From assembly GCF_900112195.1 (NCBI RefSeq), contig NZ_FOKR01000006.1:124001-188000 (forward strand): a stretch of 64,000 nucleotides of DNA, in the 5' to 3' direction. Position numbers and translations under genes: made by a program. Below the pieces are notes generated by a model. The model searched no databases. It was given only the letters and a program-made list of their open reading frames with translations, and was not told the origin of the DNA. The DNA comes from Butyrivibrio sp. YAB3001 (GTDB lineage: Bacteria > Bacillota > Clostridia > Lachnospirales > Lachnospiraceae). Shown here one piece after another: positions 17,671 to 25,906 of this stretch; the stretch's first letter is position 1; each line of letters begins with the position of its first letter.

Positions 17671-17687
17671 ATTTTTGTATTTCTTAT

Positions 17688-19409
17688 TTACTGCACTGCT
17701 GCATTTGCCTGAGCAGGCGCTGCTTCTGTAACTGCCGGTGCTGCCTCAGCAGGAGTCTGTGCCGCCGGTAAAGGTGTACCAGGCGCCCATCCTGCAGGTG
17801 TTGTCAGAAGTCCATTTTTATCAAATGTGCATTCCACATTATCAAGAACAGCTGTTGTCTTAGCAAGCATTTTACCATTGTTGGCATCAAAGTATCTCCA
17901 GCCATCAGGAAGCTGAACCCAACCTACAACCATATGTCCATCTGTAGGATCAAGATAATAAACGCCTTCCTTGAGACTTGCTAAACCTGATACCATATTT
18001 CCATCCGCGCCAAAATAAAATGCCTTACCATCTATCGCATTCCAACCTGTTACCATTCTGCCATCAGCTGCAAAATAGTACTTTGATCCGGCTTCGCCTG
18101 TCCAACCTGTGAACATAACGCCATCAGCGCCAAATAAATAAACAGAATTTTCAATTGTCTGAAGTCCTACATATGCCTTGTGGTCTGCGCCAAAGAAGTA
18201 CTTCTGTCCCTTTTCGTCTGCATACCATCCTGAAACCGCTGTTCCGTCAGGCGCAAACATATATTTTCCAATCTCAAATGCAAGCATTCCTGTCTGCATT
18301 ACACCATTTTCATTGAAGAAATAGAGGTTATCGCCAACCTGAGTAAGTCCTATATGCATCAGATACTGATCATCAAAATAATGAACTCCGTCATTAAGAG
18401 GGATAAGCCCCTTCTGGCAGACACCATCCTCATTTGCATAACAAACGGCGCCACCAACATCTATAAGTCCGGTCCTTCTTACACCATTTCCATCAAAATA
18501 GTATCTTGCTCCATCGATGTCTGCAAATCCAACCTTAGCAAGTCCGCCCTGCGCAGGGTCAAGATAGTAGATACCAGTTTCATCCTGGAACCATCCGGCA
18601 TTAATCACACCGTTTGCATCTGCATGATATCTTCCATTAGATAAGTTGAGCCATCCATACATCTTTTTATAATTATGATAGTAATAAATATTGCCGCCAT
18701 AACTATTAAAGCCCTCTGGAATAAGTCTGCTGAAATAATCTGTGTAAAGATGATTGACGTCAACTCTTGAAGGTACTCCGGCAACTGAACCATGGCTGGT
18801 TGACTGCCACATCGCGTAATCTCCTGCATATTCACAGGAGGAACTGTACTGCGCCACCCACTTAGCCGCAGATACAACAGGCATTCTACCTGTAAACCAG
18901 TTCTTGCTGGCATAAACCATTGGCTCATATCCGTTAGCTGAGATTATGCTGCAGAATGTATCTGCAATCGCCTGAAGCTGCGCCGCATTTAGTCCTTTCT
19001 GGCTTGAATCCTCAATATCTATTGCAATAGGAAAAGAAACTGTATATGGTCCAATCCATGCCAAAACCTGATTTGCCTCTGCCGCTGCCTGTTCAGGAGT
19101 AGTCGCATAGGAATAAATGTAAACTCCTGCTCTCACACCTGCTGCATTTGCTCCAACAATATTATTTACAAACTGCTCGTCGATACCCTTTTTAGTAGTA
19201 CCAACTCTTATCATTGCAAACTGCACACCGGAATTTTTAACCTGCTGCCAATTGATAGCTCCCTGATACTTAGAAACGTCAATACCCATAGCAATTTCGG
19301 GTCCTCTCGCTTCTACATTAACACTCGCAATCGGCGATAAAGATAGGAACGCTATTGCCGCAGCAAGCGCACCTAAAGAACATAATGCTCCCTTGAACTT
19401 TTTAAACAT
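17688..19409 (-). CDS. Secreted GH25 lysozyme with C-terminal cell-wall-binding repeats
   Basis: Muramidase acting on peptidoglycan outside the membrane. The signal peptide covers about residues 1-34 (MFKKFKGALC..., cleavage near EARG). The GH25 domain spans about 40-230 with GIDVSKYQG and catalytic Asp/Glu in IAIDIED. It is followed by about 14 aromatic/Gly repeats of the choline-binding type (YYLDP, YYFDGNG, KYYFAADGRMVTGW) and a short Ala/Pro tail. The ATG at 19409 has GAGGGAGAGG upstream; the earlier in-frame TTG at 19436 lacks a site. The 573 residues suggest a wall-anchored autolysin or remodelling enzyme. Own promoter and terminator. Confidence 0.93.
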   Translation of the reverse strand: MFKKFKGALCSLGALAAAIAFLSLSPIASVNVEARGPEIAMGIDVSKYQGAINWQQVKNSGVQFAMIRVGTTKKGIDEQFVNNIVGANAAGVRAGVYIYSYATTPEQAAAEANQVLAWIGPYTVSFPIAIDIEDSSQKGLNAAQLQAIADTFCSIISANGYEPMVYASKNWFTGRMPVVSAAKWVAQYSSSCEYAGDYAMWQSTSHGSVAGVPSRVDVNHLYTDYFSRLIPEGFNSYGGNIYYYHNYKKMYGWLNLSNGRYHADANGVINAGWFQDETGIYYLDPAQGGLAKVGFADIDGARYYFDGNGVRRTGLIDVGGAVCYANEDGVCQKGLIPLNDGVHYFDDQYLMHIGLTQVGDNLYFFNENGVMQTGMLAFEIGKYMFAPDGTAVSGWYADEKGQKYFFGADHKAYVGLQTIENSVYLFGADGVMFTGWTGEAGSKYYFAADGRMVTGWNAIDGKAFYFGADGNMVSGLASLKEGVYYLDPTDGHMVVGWVQLPDGWRYFDANNGKMLAKTTAVLDNVECTFDKNGLLTTPAGWAPGTPLPAAQTPAEAAPAVTEAAPAQANAAVQ

Positions 19410-19553
19410 ACCCTCTCCCTCAAAAAATAATTTCAACTAAATCAGTAACCAAAGCGCAATTCCATCATTATTTTTTACATGAAAAATACATTGCATCTCT
19501 ATTGTTACAGTTTCCAAGAAAAAATGGTTATCAGAACGATAATCCAATGAATG

Positions 19554-19570
19554 GTTACATTTTTTGTAAC
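19554..19570. promoter_or_regulatory. Operator-like palindrome at the lysozyme promoter
   Basis: GTTACA-N5-TGTAAC, a perfect inverted repeat, lies just downstream of the -10 box and would overlap the transcription start. A further GTTACAG occurs at about 19504. The binding protein is unknown; the adjacent TetR protein is one candidate. Confidence 0.45.
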
Positions 19571-19576
19571 AATTGA

Positions 19577-19605
19577 ATTATACAAAAAAATAGTGGTTCT
19601 GACAA
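19577..19605 (-). promoter_or_regulatory. Promoter of the lysozyme gene
   Basis: On the minus strand TTGTCA (19605-19600), 17 bases, TATAAT (19582-19577): close to consensus. The leader would be about 160 bases long. Confidence 0.75.
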
Positions 19606-19697
19606 GCAAAACCGCGCAATAGACGGCGTAAATTTACTGTAGGATTTGAAAGGGTAGATTGCCCCTGTGATCAGTTCAGATGTTCAAACCTTGCTCA

Positions 19698-20159
19698 TTA
19701 TAATTCACTGGTAAACTGAACTGTTCCAAGTATATACAAACGAATGCACATTTCGGTCATTTTATCGATTTTGTGTTCACCCTCCGCTTTCTGCATCATG
19801 TCCATCAGGCACCTATAATTTGCCTCCTGCATATATGTGCTAAAAGCTTCAAGTCCACTGGTATGAAGAAAAAGATTTGCGAGATACTTCTTTCTCTCCT
19901 CTAAAAACATAGCAACAGATTTCAGCGTATTCGTCCACGCCTCCCTGGTCCCGTCTACTCCACACAGAATATTGTCCACTTCCCTTGTGTAATCCCAGGC
20001 AATAAGATCATACTTATCGCTAAACAGCCTGTAAAACGTGGCCGGCGAATATCCACAGTTATCCGTAATATCTTTTACCGTGATCTTATCTATGTTCTTA
20101 TTCTCAGCTACTTCCCTAAATGATTCGGCTAAAATTTCTTTCGAAGTTTTTCTTTTCAT
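19698..20159 (-). CDS. Short TetR-family regulator
   Basis: A 153-residue protein with an N-terminal TetR helix-turn-helix (ITVKDITDNCGYSPATFYRLF at about 25-45, then SDKYDL) of the DhaS-like branch, and a helical ligand-binding region. It ends at LYILGTVQFTSEL, where relatives usually continue with one or two more helices. I see no continuation in other frames, so this is a truncated or naturally short form. The ATG at 20159 is preceded by GAGGGG about 10 bases upstream. Its leader is the 35-bp tandem repeat array. The target is unknown. Confidence 0.8.
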   Translation of the reverse strand: MKRKTSKEILAESFREVAENKNIDKITVKDITDNCGYSPATFYRLFSDKYDLIAWDYTREVDNILCGVDGTREAWTNTLKSVAMFLEERKKYLANLFLHTSGLEAFSTYMQEANYRCLMDMMQKAEGEHKIDKMTEMCIRLYILGTVQFTSEL

Positions 20160-20187
20160 TCATGTCCCCTCGTTGTATGTTATACCG

Positions 20188-20328
20188 CAATTTGTTCCAG
20201 TAGGGCTTAGGATTTATTTGTCTCAATTTGCTCTAGTAGGCTTAGGATTTATCTGTCTCAATTTGCTCAAGTAGGGCTTGGACTTACTTGCCTCTATTTT
20301 TTCTAGTAGGTCTATGATTTACTTGCCT
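20188..20328. repeat. Four tandem copies of a 35-bp unit
   Basis: Imperfect head-to-tail copies at 20188-20223 (36 bases), 20224-20258, 20259-20293 and 20294-20328. The common core is AGTAGGGCTTAGGATTTA. The last copy overlaps the 3' end and stop codon of the DedA-like gene (stop at 20319), so the array probably arose by repeated duplication of that gene end. It separates the DedA-like gene from tetR, both on the minus strand. Confidence 0.8.
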
Positions 20329-20978
20329 CTTTTTCGCTTCAGGACTATGGCAACGCCAAGGTAGACAACTGCGGCAATTGCAACGCCGACTAGCAGCACT
20401 CCATATTGGTTAGAAACAAGTTTTTCGCCTCCGAATGTATAGATAAAAATATGTGGAAAGCGAGCAATAAATGTTATCAAAATCCATTTGATAAGGTTCT
20501 CGCCCGAATAAAATCCCAGCCATGCGTATGTATCTTTTGGAAGCGGAAGCAGCATAAAAAGAACATGGATCAGCGTCGGATTTCCCATGTCTATGATTTC
20601 TTCAACTTTCTTGAGCTTATCTTCCGGGAAAAGAGAAGTCAGAAAGTTTCTGCCAAATTTTTTTCCAATTAAAAAGGCGATGGTATTTCCTATAGTCGCG
20701 AACGCATCGCACAAAAGAGCTCCCTTCACACCTCCAAGCACATAGCCCGCCGCCAGATAAAAAGGCAGCCCAGGAATGCATGTCGAAAGTGTCTGCACCG
20801 CGACAAACGCGCCGAAGACCAATAAAGCTACAATCCCCTTCTCGTTAAGGTAGTCCTGGAATTTCTCAGCATCTCCAAGGAACGCAATCATCGGCCTGCC
20901 AATTACATAGTAGACCAGGACTAGGAAAAGGGTGATTGCTGCAATTGTGATTATAAGTCTTAATGTTTTTTTCTTCAT
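20319..20978 (-). CDS. TVP38/TMEM64 (DedA-like) membrane protein
   Basis: Polytopic membrane protein of the VTT/DedA superfamily; family members are implicated in lipid scrambling and membrane homeostasis. It has 219 residues from MKKKTLRL, with about five or six hydrophobic segments. The core (PGLPFYLAAGYVLGGVKGAL, then GNTIAFLIGKKFGRNF) is typical. The frame is open to 21056. I chose the ATG at 20978 because it gives a normal N-terminal helix, but its nearest GGGGAG is about 20 bases away, so the start is uncertain. The stop codon lies inside the fourth copy of the tandem array. Confidence 0.83.
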   Translation of the reverse strand: MKKKTLRLIITIAAITLFLVLVYYVIGRPMIAFLGDAEKFQDYLNEKGIVALLVFGAFVAVQTLSTCIPGLPFYLAAGYVLGGVKGALLCDAFATIGNTIAFLIGKKFGRNFLTSLFPEDKLKKVEEIIDMGNPTLIHVLFMLLPLPKDTYAWLGFYSGENLIKWILITFIARFPHIFIYTFGGEKLVSNQYGVLLVGVAIAAVVYLGVAIVLKRKRGK

Positions 20979-21063
20979 ATCTATATTATATGACAAAAAA
21001 CTCCCCGGAAGGAGATTTTGGAGATCCGCGCAATAATTCAACAATAATTCAATCATAATTCAT

Positions 21064-21290
21064 TTATATTAATGTCTGAACCATAGATAACGCAAGAGTT
21101 TTCCCAAATCGTCCGGGTCTGTTAAAAAGAGTCACCTTCCCGCCTTGTCTGATAACATCACGAATAAGCAATGTTTTATCAACATAGTACAGATTATTAT
21201 CTCTAAAATCTTTATATTTTTCATACCCAATTCCGATTTTTTCATAAAAGAAAGCCCTCCATTCATCTATGTTAAACGAATAGAGAGCTT
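21064..21290 (-). pseudogene. N-terminal remnant of an AAA-ATPase-like/DUF1703 protein
   Basis: Reading the minus strand between two stops gives about 75 residues that match the start of the AAA-ATPase-like plus PD-(D/E)XK nuclease family: IGIGYEKYKDFRDNN, LYYVDKTLLIRDVI and LFNRPGRFGKTLALSM (family form: RPRRFGKT, a Walker-A-like loop). The frame then stops (TAA at 21064-21066), where intact members run to about 500 residues. No start codon is evident at the 5' end. These proteins are commonly expanded in anaerobic gut bacteria; this is a dead fragment. Confidence 0.7.
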
Positions 21291-21352
21291 TTTACAATTT
21301 ATCAAAAGACTAAAAAAACCTTATGAATGCAAACAATCAGACACTATAATAC

Positions 21353-22072
21353 TCAATACCTGATTATCCCATAAGCCGCTGTGCCGGCATGGGCATAAAA
21401 TGTAACAGTATTTGGATCAACATCAATATCCGGAAGGACTTCATAGTTTCCACCTTCTCTGACACACACAATCGCGAAAGTAGCATTTTCATCCCTAAAG
21501 CTATGCGGAATCTCGATTGTTGTTCCTACCTGTAGACCATCATTTTCATAATCATAAACCTTATTGGAAAAGAGTCTGCTGACTGTCATCTGGAAGGCTC
21601 CGCCATATGATGCCCCCATTGAATCAGCGACGATATGCATTGTATCTACTGCAAGCGGCGCTGTATTGATATCAATATCCCAGGTTTTCACAAAGAAATA
21701 CTCAAGCACAATAAAGTTTGCCTGTCTCTGGAGATCTGCAAGTGGCGTGATAACTGCAAGTCCCGGAACGTTATGTGCATAATAATAACCTTCAAGAGTC
21801 GACGTTAATGTCTGCCCAAGATATGTAACTTTGTTGTTCGGTTCAACCTGTTCCTGAACCTCTTCCTCAGTTTCAACAGTCGCATCAGCTTCTTCAGTAA
21901 TAACCTCGGCATTTTCCGTACTTTCATAAGAAGCGGAGGACTCTTCATTTACAAGTTCTGTTTCATCCGTAGATTCTGCCGCATAAACTGTTATTGTCTG
22001 TGAATTAGCACCAATAGTAATCGTTGCAGCTGAAATCACACATAATAAAGCACTTATTATTCTCTTTTTCAA
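21353..22072 (-). CDS. Secreted protein of unknown function
   Basis: A 239-residue exported protein. It has a signal peptide (about 1-31, ending VYAA), an acidic Thr/Glu/Val-rich linker (about 32-80) and a globular C-terminal domain of about 155 residues beginning NKVTYLGQTL. No known motif and no wall anchor. It starts with TTG at 22072, supported by AGGAGG 6 bases upstream, and no ATG lies nearby in frame. It is downstream of the 2-hydroxyacid dehydrogenase with a 33-base gap, so co-transcription is likely. Confidence 0.72.
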   Translation of the reverse strand: MKKRIISALLCVISAATITIGANSQTITVYAAESTDETELVNEESSASYESTENAEVITEEADATVETEEEVQEQVEPNNKVTYLGQTLTSTLEGYYYAHNVPGLAVITPLADLQRQANFIVLEYFFVKTWDIDINTAPLAVDTMHIVADSMGASYGGAFQMTVSRLFSNKVYDYENDGLQVGTTIEIPHSFRDENATFAIVCVREGGNYEVLPDIDVDPNTVTFYAHAGTAAYGIIRY

Positions 22073-22105
22073 CTTTGCCTCCTACGAGCAAAACACTCAC
22101 ATCAC

Positions 22106-23068
22106 TCAGTTCACAATATTCCTTGGCTGTCCATTTTGCCAAGCTTCAACATTTTTCTTTACTTCTTCAAGGCATCTTCGGCGCGCTTCTGTACTTGCCC
22201 AGGCAAGATGAGGTGTAACGATCAGTTTTCCACTATCCTGTATTTTAAGAAGTGGGGAATCCTTTGCCATAGGTTCAGGATTAAGTACATCGAGACCGGC
22301 AGCCTGTATTTTTCCTTTGATAAGCGCATCAGCCAGATCCTGCTCGCTGACAACCGCGCCACGTGCTACATTAATTAGTATAGCAGTCTCTTTCATCTTG
22401 TCAAAAGCTTCTTTATCAAAAAGGTTTCTTGTTTTATCACTTAACGGGCAATGAATAGATATAATATCAGAACGCATAAGCAGTTCATCAAAAGAAACTC
22501 TCTCATAATCTGTACATGTGCTGTTTCCGGAAGCAGAGTAAAAAATAACTTTTGCGCCAAAAGCTGTTGCAATCTGCGCAACTTTTCTTCCTATATTTCC
22601 CATTCCCACTATTCCATAGGTCATTCCATCAAGCTCATGGAAAGGAATATCAAGGCAGCAAAAATGAGACTGATTTGCATAACTACCATTTTTAACAAAT
22701 TCATCATAATGGCGAAGATTTTCCATCACATAAAATAATAGCGCAAATGTATGCTGCGCCACTGAAGCAGTAGAATAATTGACAACATTTGCAACCTTTA
22801 CTCCATGTCTGTTGCATGCCGGAATATTTGCATTATCAAATCCTGTTGCAAACTCACATATAAGTTCAAGGTCAGGCGCATCATCAAGAATCTTATCTGT
22901 AATTGCGCTCTTATTTATCATAAGAACCTTCGCGCCCTTAAGCCTCTCGGCTGCATTTTCTTCAGTTATTTTATCGTCATAATATGTCACTTCCCCAAGT
23001 GAATCATACAAACTATAATCCATATCTGATCCAACACTATCTTTATCGGCAACTACAATCTTCATCAT
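22106..23068 (-). CDS. D-isomer-specific 2-hydroxyacid dehydrogenase
   Basis: NAD(P)-dependent reductase of 2-keto acids; the sequence looks nearest to hydroxypyruvate/glyoxylate reductases. 320 residues. The Rossmann motif GIVGMGNIGRKVA, the catalytic Arg (NVARGAV), Glu (LNPEP) and His (TPHLAWAS) are all present. GGAGAAGTA precedes two consecutive ATG codons (23068 and 23065), either of which may be used. It may form an operon with the upstream 580-residue membrane protein (gap 39 bases) and the downstream secreted protein. The substrate is not resolved. Confidence 0.9.
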   Translation of the reverse strand: MMKIVVADKDSVGSDMDYSLYDSLGEVTYYDDKITEENAAERLKGAKVLMINKSAITDKILDDAPDLELICEFATGFDNANIPACNRHGVKVANVVNYSTASVAQHTFALLFYVMENLRHYDEFVKNGSYANQSHFCCLDIPFHELDGMTYGIVGMGNIGRKVAQIATAFGAKVIFYSASGNSTCTDYERVSFDELLMRSDIISIHCPLSDKTRNLFDKEAFDKMKETAILINVARGAVVSEQDLADALIKGKIQAAGLDVLNPEPMAKDSPLLKIQDSGKLIVTPHLAWASTEARRRCLEEVKKNVEAWQNGQPRNIVN

Positions 23069-23107
23069 TACTTCTCCATTCCATTTAAATTTATTGCTAT
23101 CTCAAAA

Positions 23108-24850
23108 CTATTCTCTATAATATTTCCACGCGGTGAATCCGTCAAATTCCACATTTTTCACTTGTATTCCCGGACCATATTTTTCATTCAAATATGCATA
23201 AAGATATCCCATATGCTCTCCTCCACCATAATAATACATGTCTTCACGGTCAGAAAGATTTTGAAATACATTTGATATTCCATTTTGATAAGCATAATAC
23301 ATACCTATAGGCGAAGGGATTATCCATCCTCCCACAGGAATTATATGTGAATAAAAGCCCTCATATTTTCTATCAATATCAAAGATATTTCTGGCTCCAC
23401 ATAATGTTCCAAACATATCATCAATGCTCATAACAAAAAGGCAATCTGATTCATCCATCTTTGTGAAAATGCTATATCGTTCTTCATCATTATTCTGAAA
23501 AGAAGTACATGTAAAATACAGATATGTCTTTTGCCAGAAAAACAAAAGAACTATCACTACAGGAATAGAAATCCAACATATAACGCGCGAATACATATTG
23601 TTACTTTCACCCCGGCTCTTAATCATATTCTTAAGAAGCGGAATCAAAACAACGGAAGTAATAAAAATAATTCCCGAAAACCATATGCCATACTCTACGC
23701 GCCAGACAGTACGCCTGATACACAATAAATAATATATTTCCCCCAGAGTAATATCTCCAAAAAGCAATGTATATAAAGTCCTTCGAATATCTTTTCTGAT
23801 AATACTTAAAATTAAAGAAAAAATCGTCAAAACAAAAAACACTAGCGGAAGAACACTTACTTTTACTGATTCCTCAATCTTTTTAATTGTCTGGGAAAGC
23901 AGTTCCTTACTTACCCTAAACCTATTCATTTTCTGACCAGAGCCTATTTCTGTCATAAGTTTTAGCTTATCTAGAGTGAAATTATCAGTATCATTCCACA
24001 TCCACTCTTCCATCAGGCGAAAATCCCACTCCGTAAATCCATTCACCAGATACTCATCCTTATTCCAGTCAAAATAATAGTTTCCATAGTCCCGTTTTTG
24101 AACCATTATCTTATCCCACTGATAATAATAGTTCCAATCCGGATTCATATCGAATGCAAAATAATCTGCAATTATGCAAAGGATACATCCAATTATCGGA
24201 ATCAAAAGATATAATACCCACTTTTCTTTTTTATCTACCACGATATCAAATAGCAAGATAGCAATAAATGGAATCACCAAAATCATGCATTCTTTTCTTA
24301 CAAGAAATCCTATAACAATATAAAAAGAAGCCAGCATAAGCAAAAATGTGTTTCTTCTATTATGTAAAATCCAAAACCAAAGCGCACAACCAGTTAAAAT
24401 ATATATTGTCGCACACTTAGTATATTGCAAGTTGATATAGTAGTCTTTTGCCAAAAATAGATTTATCAAGATTGCAAAGCATGCTGTTTCAAAGAACTCA
24501 ACAGCCGCCTGGCCTGTACCTCCCCCGATTTTTTTAGCGCCAAAAGCTAGCACAATTCCCTCATTAAAGACCATAGTAATAATGATTGTTGAAAATAGAT
24601 TTAGGATTAAAAATGTCCACAAATAGCAATTAATATGAGGCAGTAAAAAATACAAACCTTTTATCAAATATCCAAAAAAGATCCCGCTATGCACGATGTA
24701 CTGTGATGCTTCACCATAAGCGCCTGCTGCAATCATATTCTGAATGGCATCATCATTAGTTTCATAAGATGGATTCCCAAACGCAACTGATAACGCAAAT
24801 ACAATTACTGATATCAATATGACTTCAACACATTTATAGAACTTCCTCAT
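23108..24850 (-). CDS. Polytopic membrane protein, GT-C-like
   Basis: 580 residues with about 11-12 hydrophobic segments. The first extracytoplasmic loop carries ETNDDAIQNMIAAGAYGE, resembling the acidic first loop of GT-C glycosyltransferases that use lipid-linked sugars. A large soluble segment follows the last membrane span (about 455-580). I cannot name a family. It could be a cell-wall polysaccharide or protein glycosyltransferase; that is inference from topology and the acidic loop. The ATG at 24850 follows GAGGGGAGTAAGGGGA. No polysaccharide genes flank it apart from the dehydrogenase. Confidence 0.7.
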   Translation of the reverse strand: MRKFYKCVEVILISVIVFALSVAFGNPSYETNDDAIQNMIAAGAYGEASQYIVHSGIFFGYLIKGLYFLLPHINCYLWTFLILNLFSTIIITMVFNEGIVLAFGAKKIGGGTGQAAVEFFETACFAILINLFLAKDYYINLQYTKCATIYILTGCALWFWILHNRRNTFLLMLASFYIVIGFLVRKECMILVIPFIAILLFDIVVDKKEKWVLYLLIPIIGCILCIIADYFAFDMNPDWNYYYQWDKIMVQKRDYGNYYFDWNKDEYLVNGFTEWDFRLMEEWMWNDTDNFTLDKLKLMTEIGSGQKMNRFRVSKELLSQTIKKIEESVKVSVLPLVFFVLTIFSLILSIIRKDIRRTLYTLLFGDITLGEIYYLLCIRRTVWRVEYGIWFSGIIFITSVVLIPLLKNMIKSRGESNNMYSRVICWISIPVVIVLLFFWQKTYLYFTCTSFQNNDEERYSIFTKMDESDCLFVMSIDDMFGTLCGARNIFDIDRKYEGFYSHIIPVGGWIIPSPIGMYYAYQNGISNVFQNLSDREDMYYYGGGEHMGYLYAYLNEKYGPGIQVKNVEFDGFTAWKYYRE

Positions 24851-24944
24851 TCCCCTTACTCCCCTCGTTTACAGCAATAATCCTTTTTATCTTACCATAG
24901 TAAATAAGAATTAGACCGTAAAATTCATCATTACCTTAATAAGA

Positions 24945-24973
24945 TTGACTAATGGATATATTTTGGATATTAT
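24945..24973 (+). promoter_or_regulatory. Promoter of the HTH-Uma2 gene
   Basis: TTGACT (24945-24950), 17 bases, TATTAT (24968-24973), about 40 bases before the start codon. Confidence 0.65.
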
Positions 24974-25012
24974 ATGGGTAGAAAATGATATTTTATGTCA
25001 TAGGAGGTATCC

Positions 25013-25828
25013 ATGAATAGACAAAATCCTGAAATAATGTCGATTGATGAAATGAACGAAATCAAGAAGACCCGTGGGTATAGCTATGAAATGATTGCCA
25101 GAAAGTCTAACCTTCCGATTGGAACAGTACAAAAGGTTCTTGGTGGCATTACCAAGAATCCAAGGCACACAACTCTATGTGCTCTGCAAAAGGCATTTAT
25201 ACTGGATGCCAACAGTTATTCTATTGGCAATATTGTTCAGGAAGAAGCAGTTAAATATGGAAATTTCCCGACCAAAAAGCCTGGTGACTACACTGTGGAT
25301 GATTATGAAGAAATTCCTGAAGACCAACGCTACGAACTCATCGATGGCTGTCTTATTAAAATGGATTCTCCAACTTCCACTCATCAGCTTATTGCAGGGC
25401 AGCTTCATAGCAAGCTCCTTACATATATATCAGCGAATAAAGGAAAGTGTATTCCTTTTGTCGCACCCACCGATGTTCAGTTAGATAAAGACGATAAAAC
25501 AATGGTTGTCCCGGATGTTTTCGTTGTATGTGACAGAGATAAAATTACACCCAAAAGAATATTCGGTGCTCCTGATCTAATAATTGAAATTCTATCCGAC
25601 TCCACCAAAAGCAAAGATATGAAAACAAAGCTTGCAAAGTATATGAATGCAGGTGTCAGAGAATACTGGATGATAGACCTGGACAAACAAAAAGTTATAG
25701 TACACGATTTTGCAAATGAAGATATTTCTATCTACGCCTTCGATGATTCAATTCCAGTAATGATATTTGACGGAAAATGTACCATTGATTTCTCAGAAAT
25801 CAAAAATTATATTGCATTTCTACTCTAA
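25013..25828 (+). CDS. HTH-Uma2 (DUF820) nuclease-fold fusion protein
   Basis: 271 residues. Residues 10-65 form an XRE-like helix-turn-helix (SYEMIARKSNLPIGTVQKVL). Residues about 90-265 are a Uma2/DUF820 domain of the PD-(D/E)XK nuclease fold: RYELIDGCLIKM, VVPDVFVV (Asp of the PD motif) and DLIIEILSDSTKSKD (Glu of the ExK-like motif), then EYWMID. Uma2 proteins are abundant in cyanobacteria and Firmicutes and their role is poorly known. AGGAGGT is perfectly spaced before the ATG. It is monocistronic, surrounded by unrelated genes. DNA cleavage or autoregulation is inference. Confidence 0.85.
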   Translation: MNRQNPEIMSIDEMNEIKKTRGYSYEMIARKSNLPIGTVQKVLGGITKNPRHTTLCALQKAFILDANSYSIGNIVQEEAVKYGNFPTKKPGDYTVDDYEEIPEDQRYELIDGCLIKMDSPTSTHQLIAGQLHSKLLTYISANKGKCIPFVAPTDVQLDKDDKTMVVPDVFVVCDRDKITPKRIFGAPDLIIEILSDSTKSKDMKTKLAKYMNAGVREYWMIDLDKQKVIVHDFANEDISIYAFDDSIPVMIFDGKCTIDFSEIKNYIAFLL

Positions 25829-25856
25829 AATAATAATTCTTAATAAATACCGTAAA

Positions 25857-25884
25857 AAGGGGAACTGCCAAGGCAGTTCCCCTT
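25857..25884 (-). terminator. Terminator of the sugar isomerase gene
   Basis: Perfect 13-bp stem AAGGGGAACTGCC (25857-25869) with 25872-25884. The minus strand continues with TTTTT. It also faces the convergent HTH-Uma2 gene. Confidence 0.9.
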
Positions 25885-25906
25885 ACAATTATGATTCTTA
25901 ATCTTA

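Noticed and set aside
20188-20328. CRISPR array
   Set aside because: Repeats are directly adjacent without unique spacers and are diverged; no cas genes in the window.
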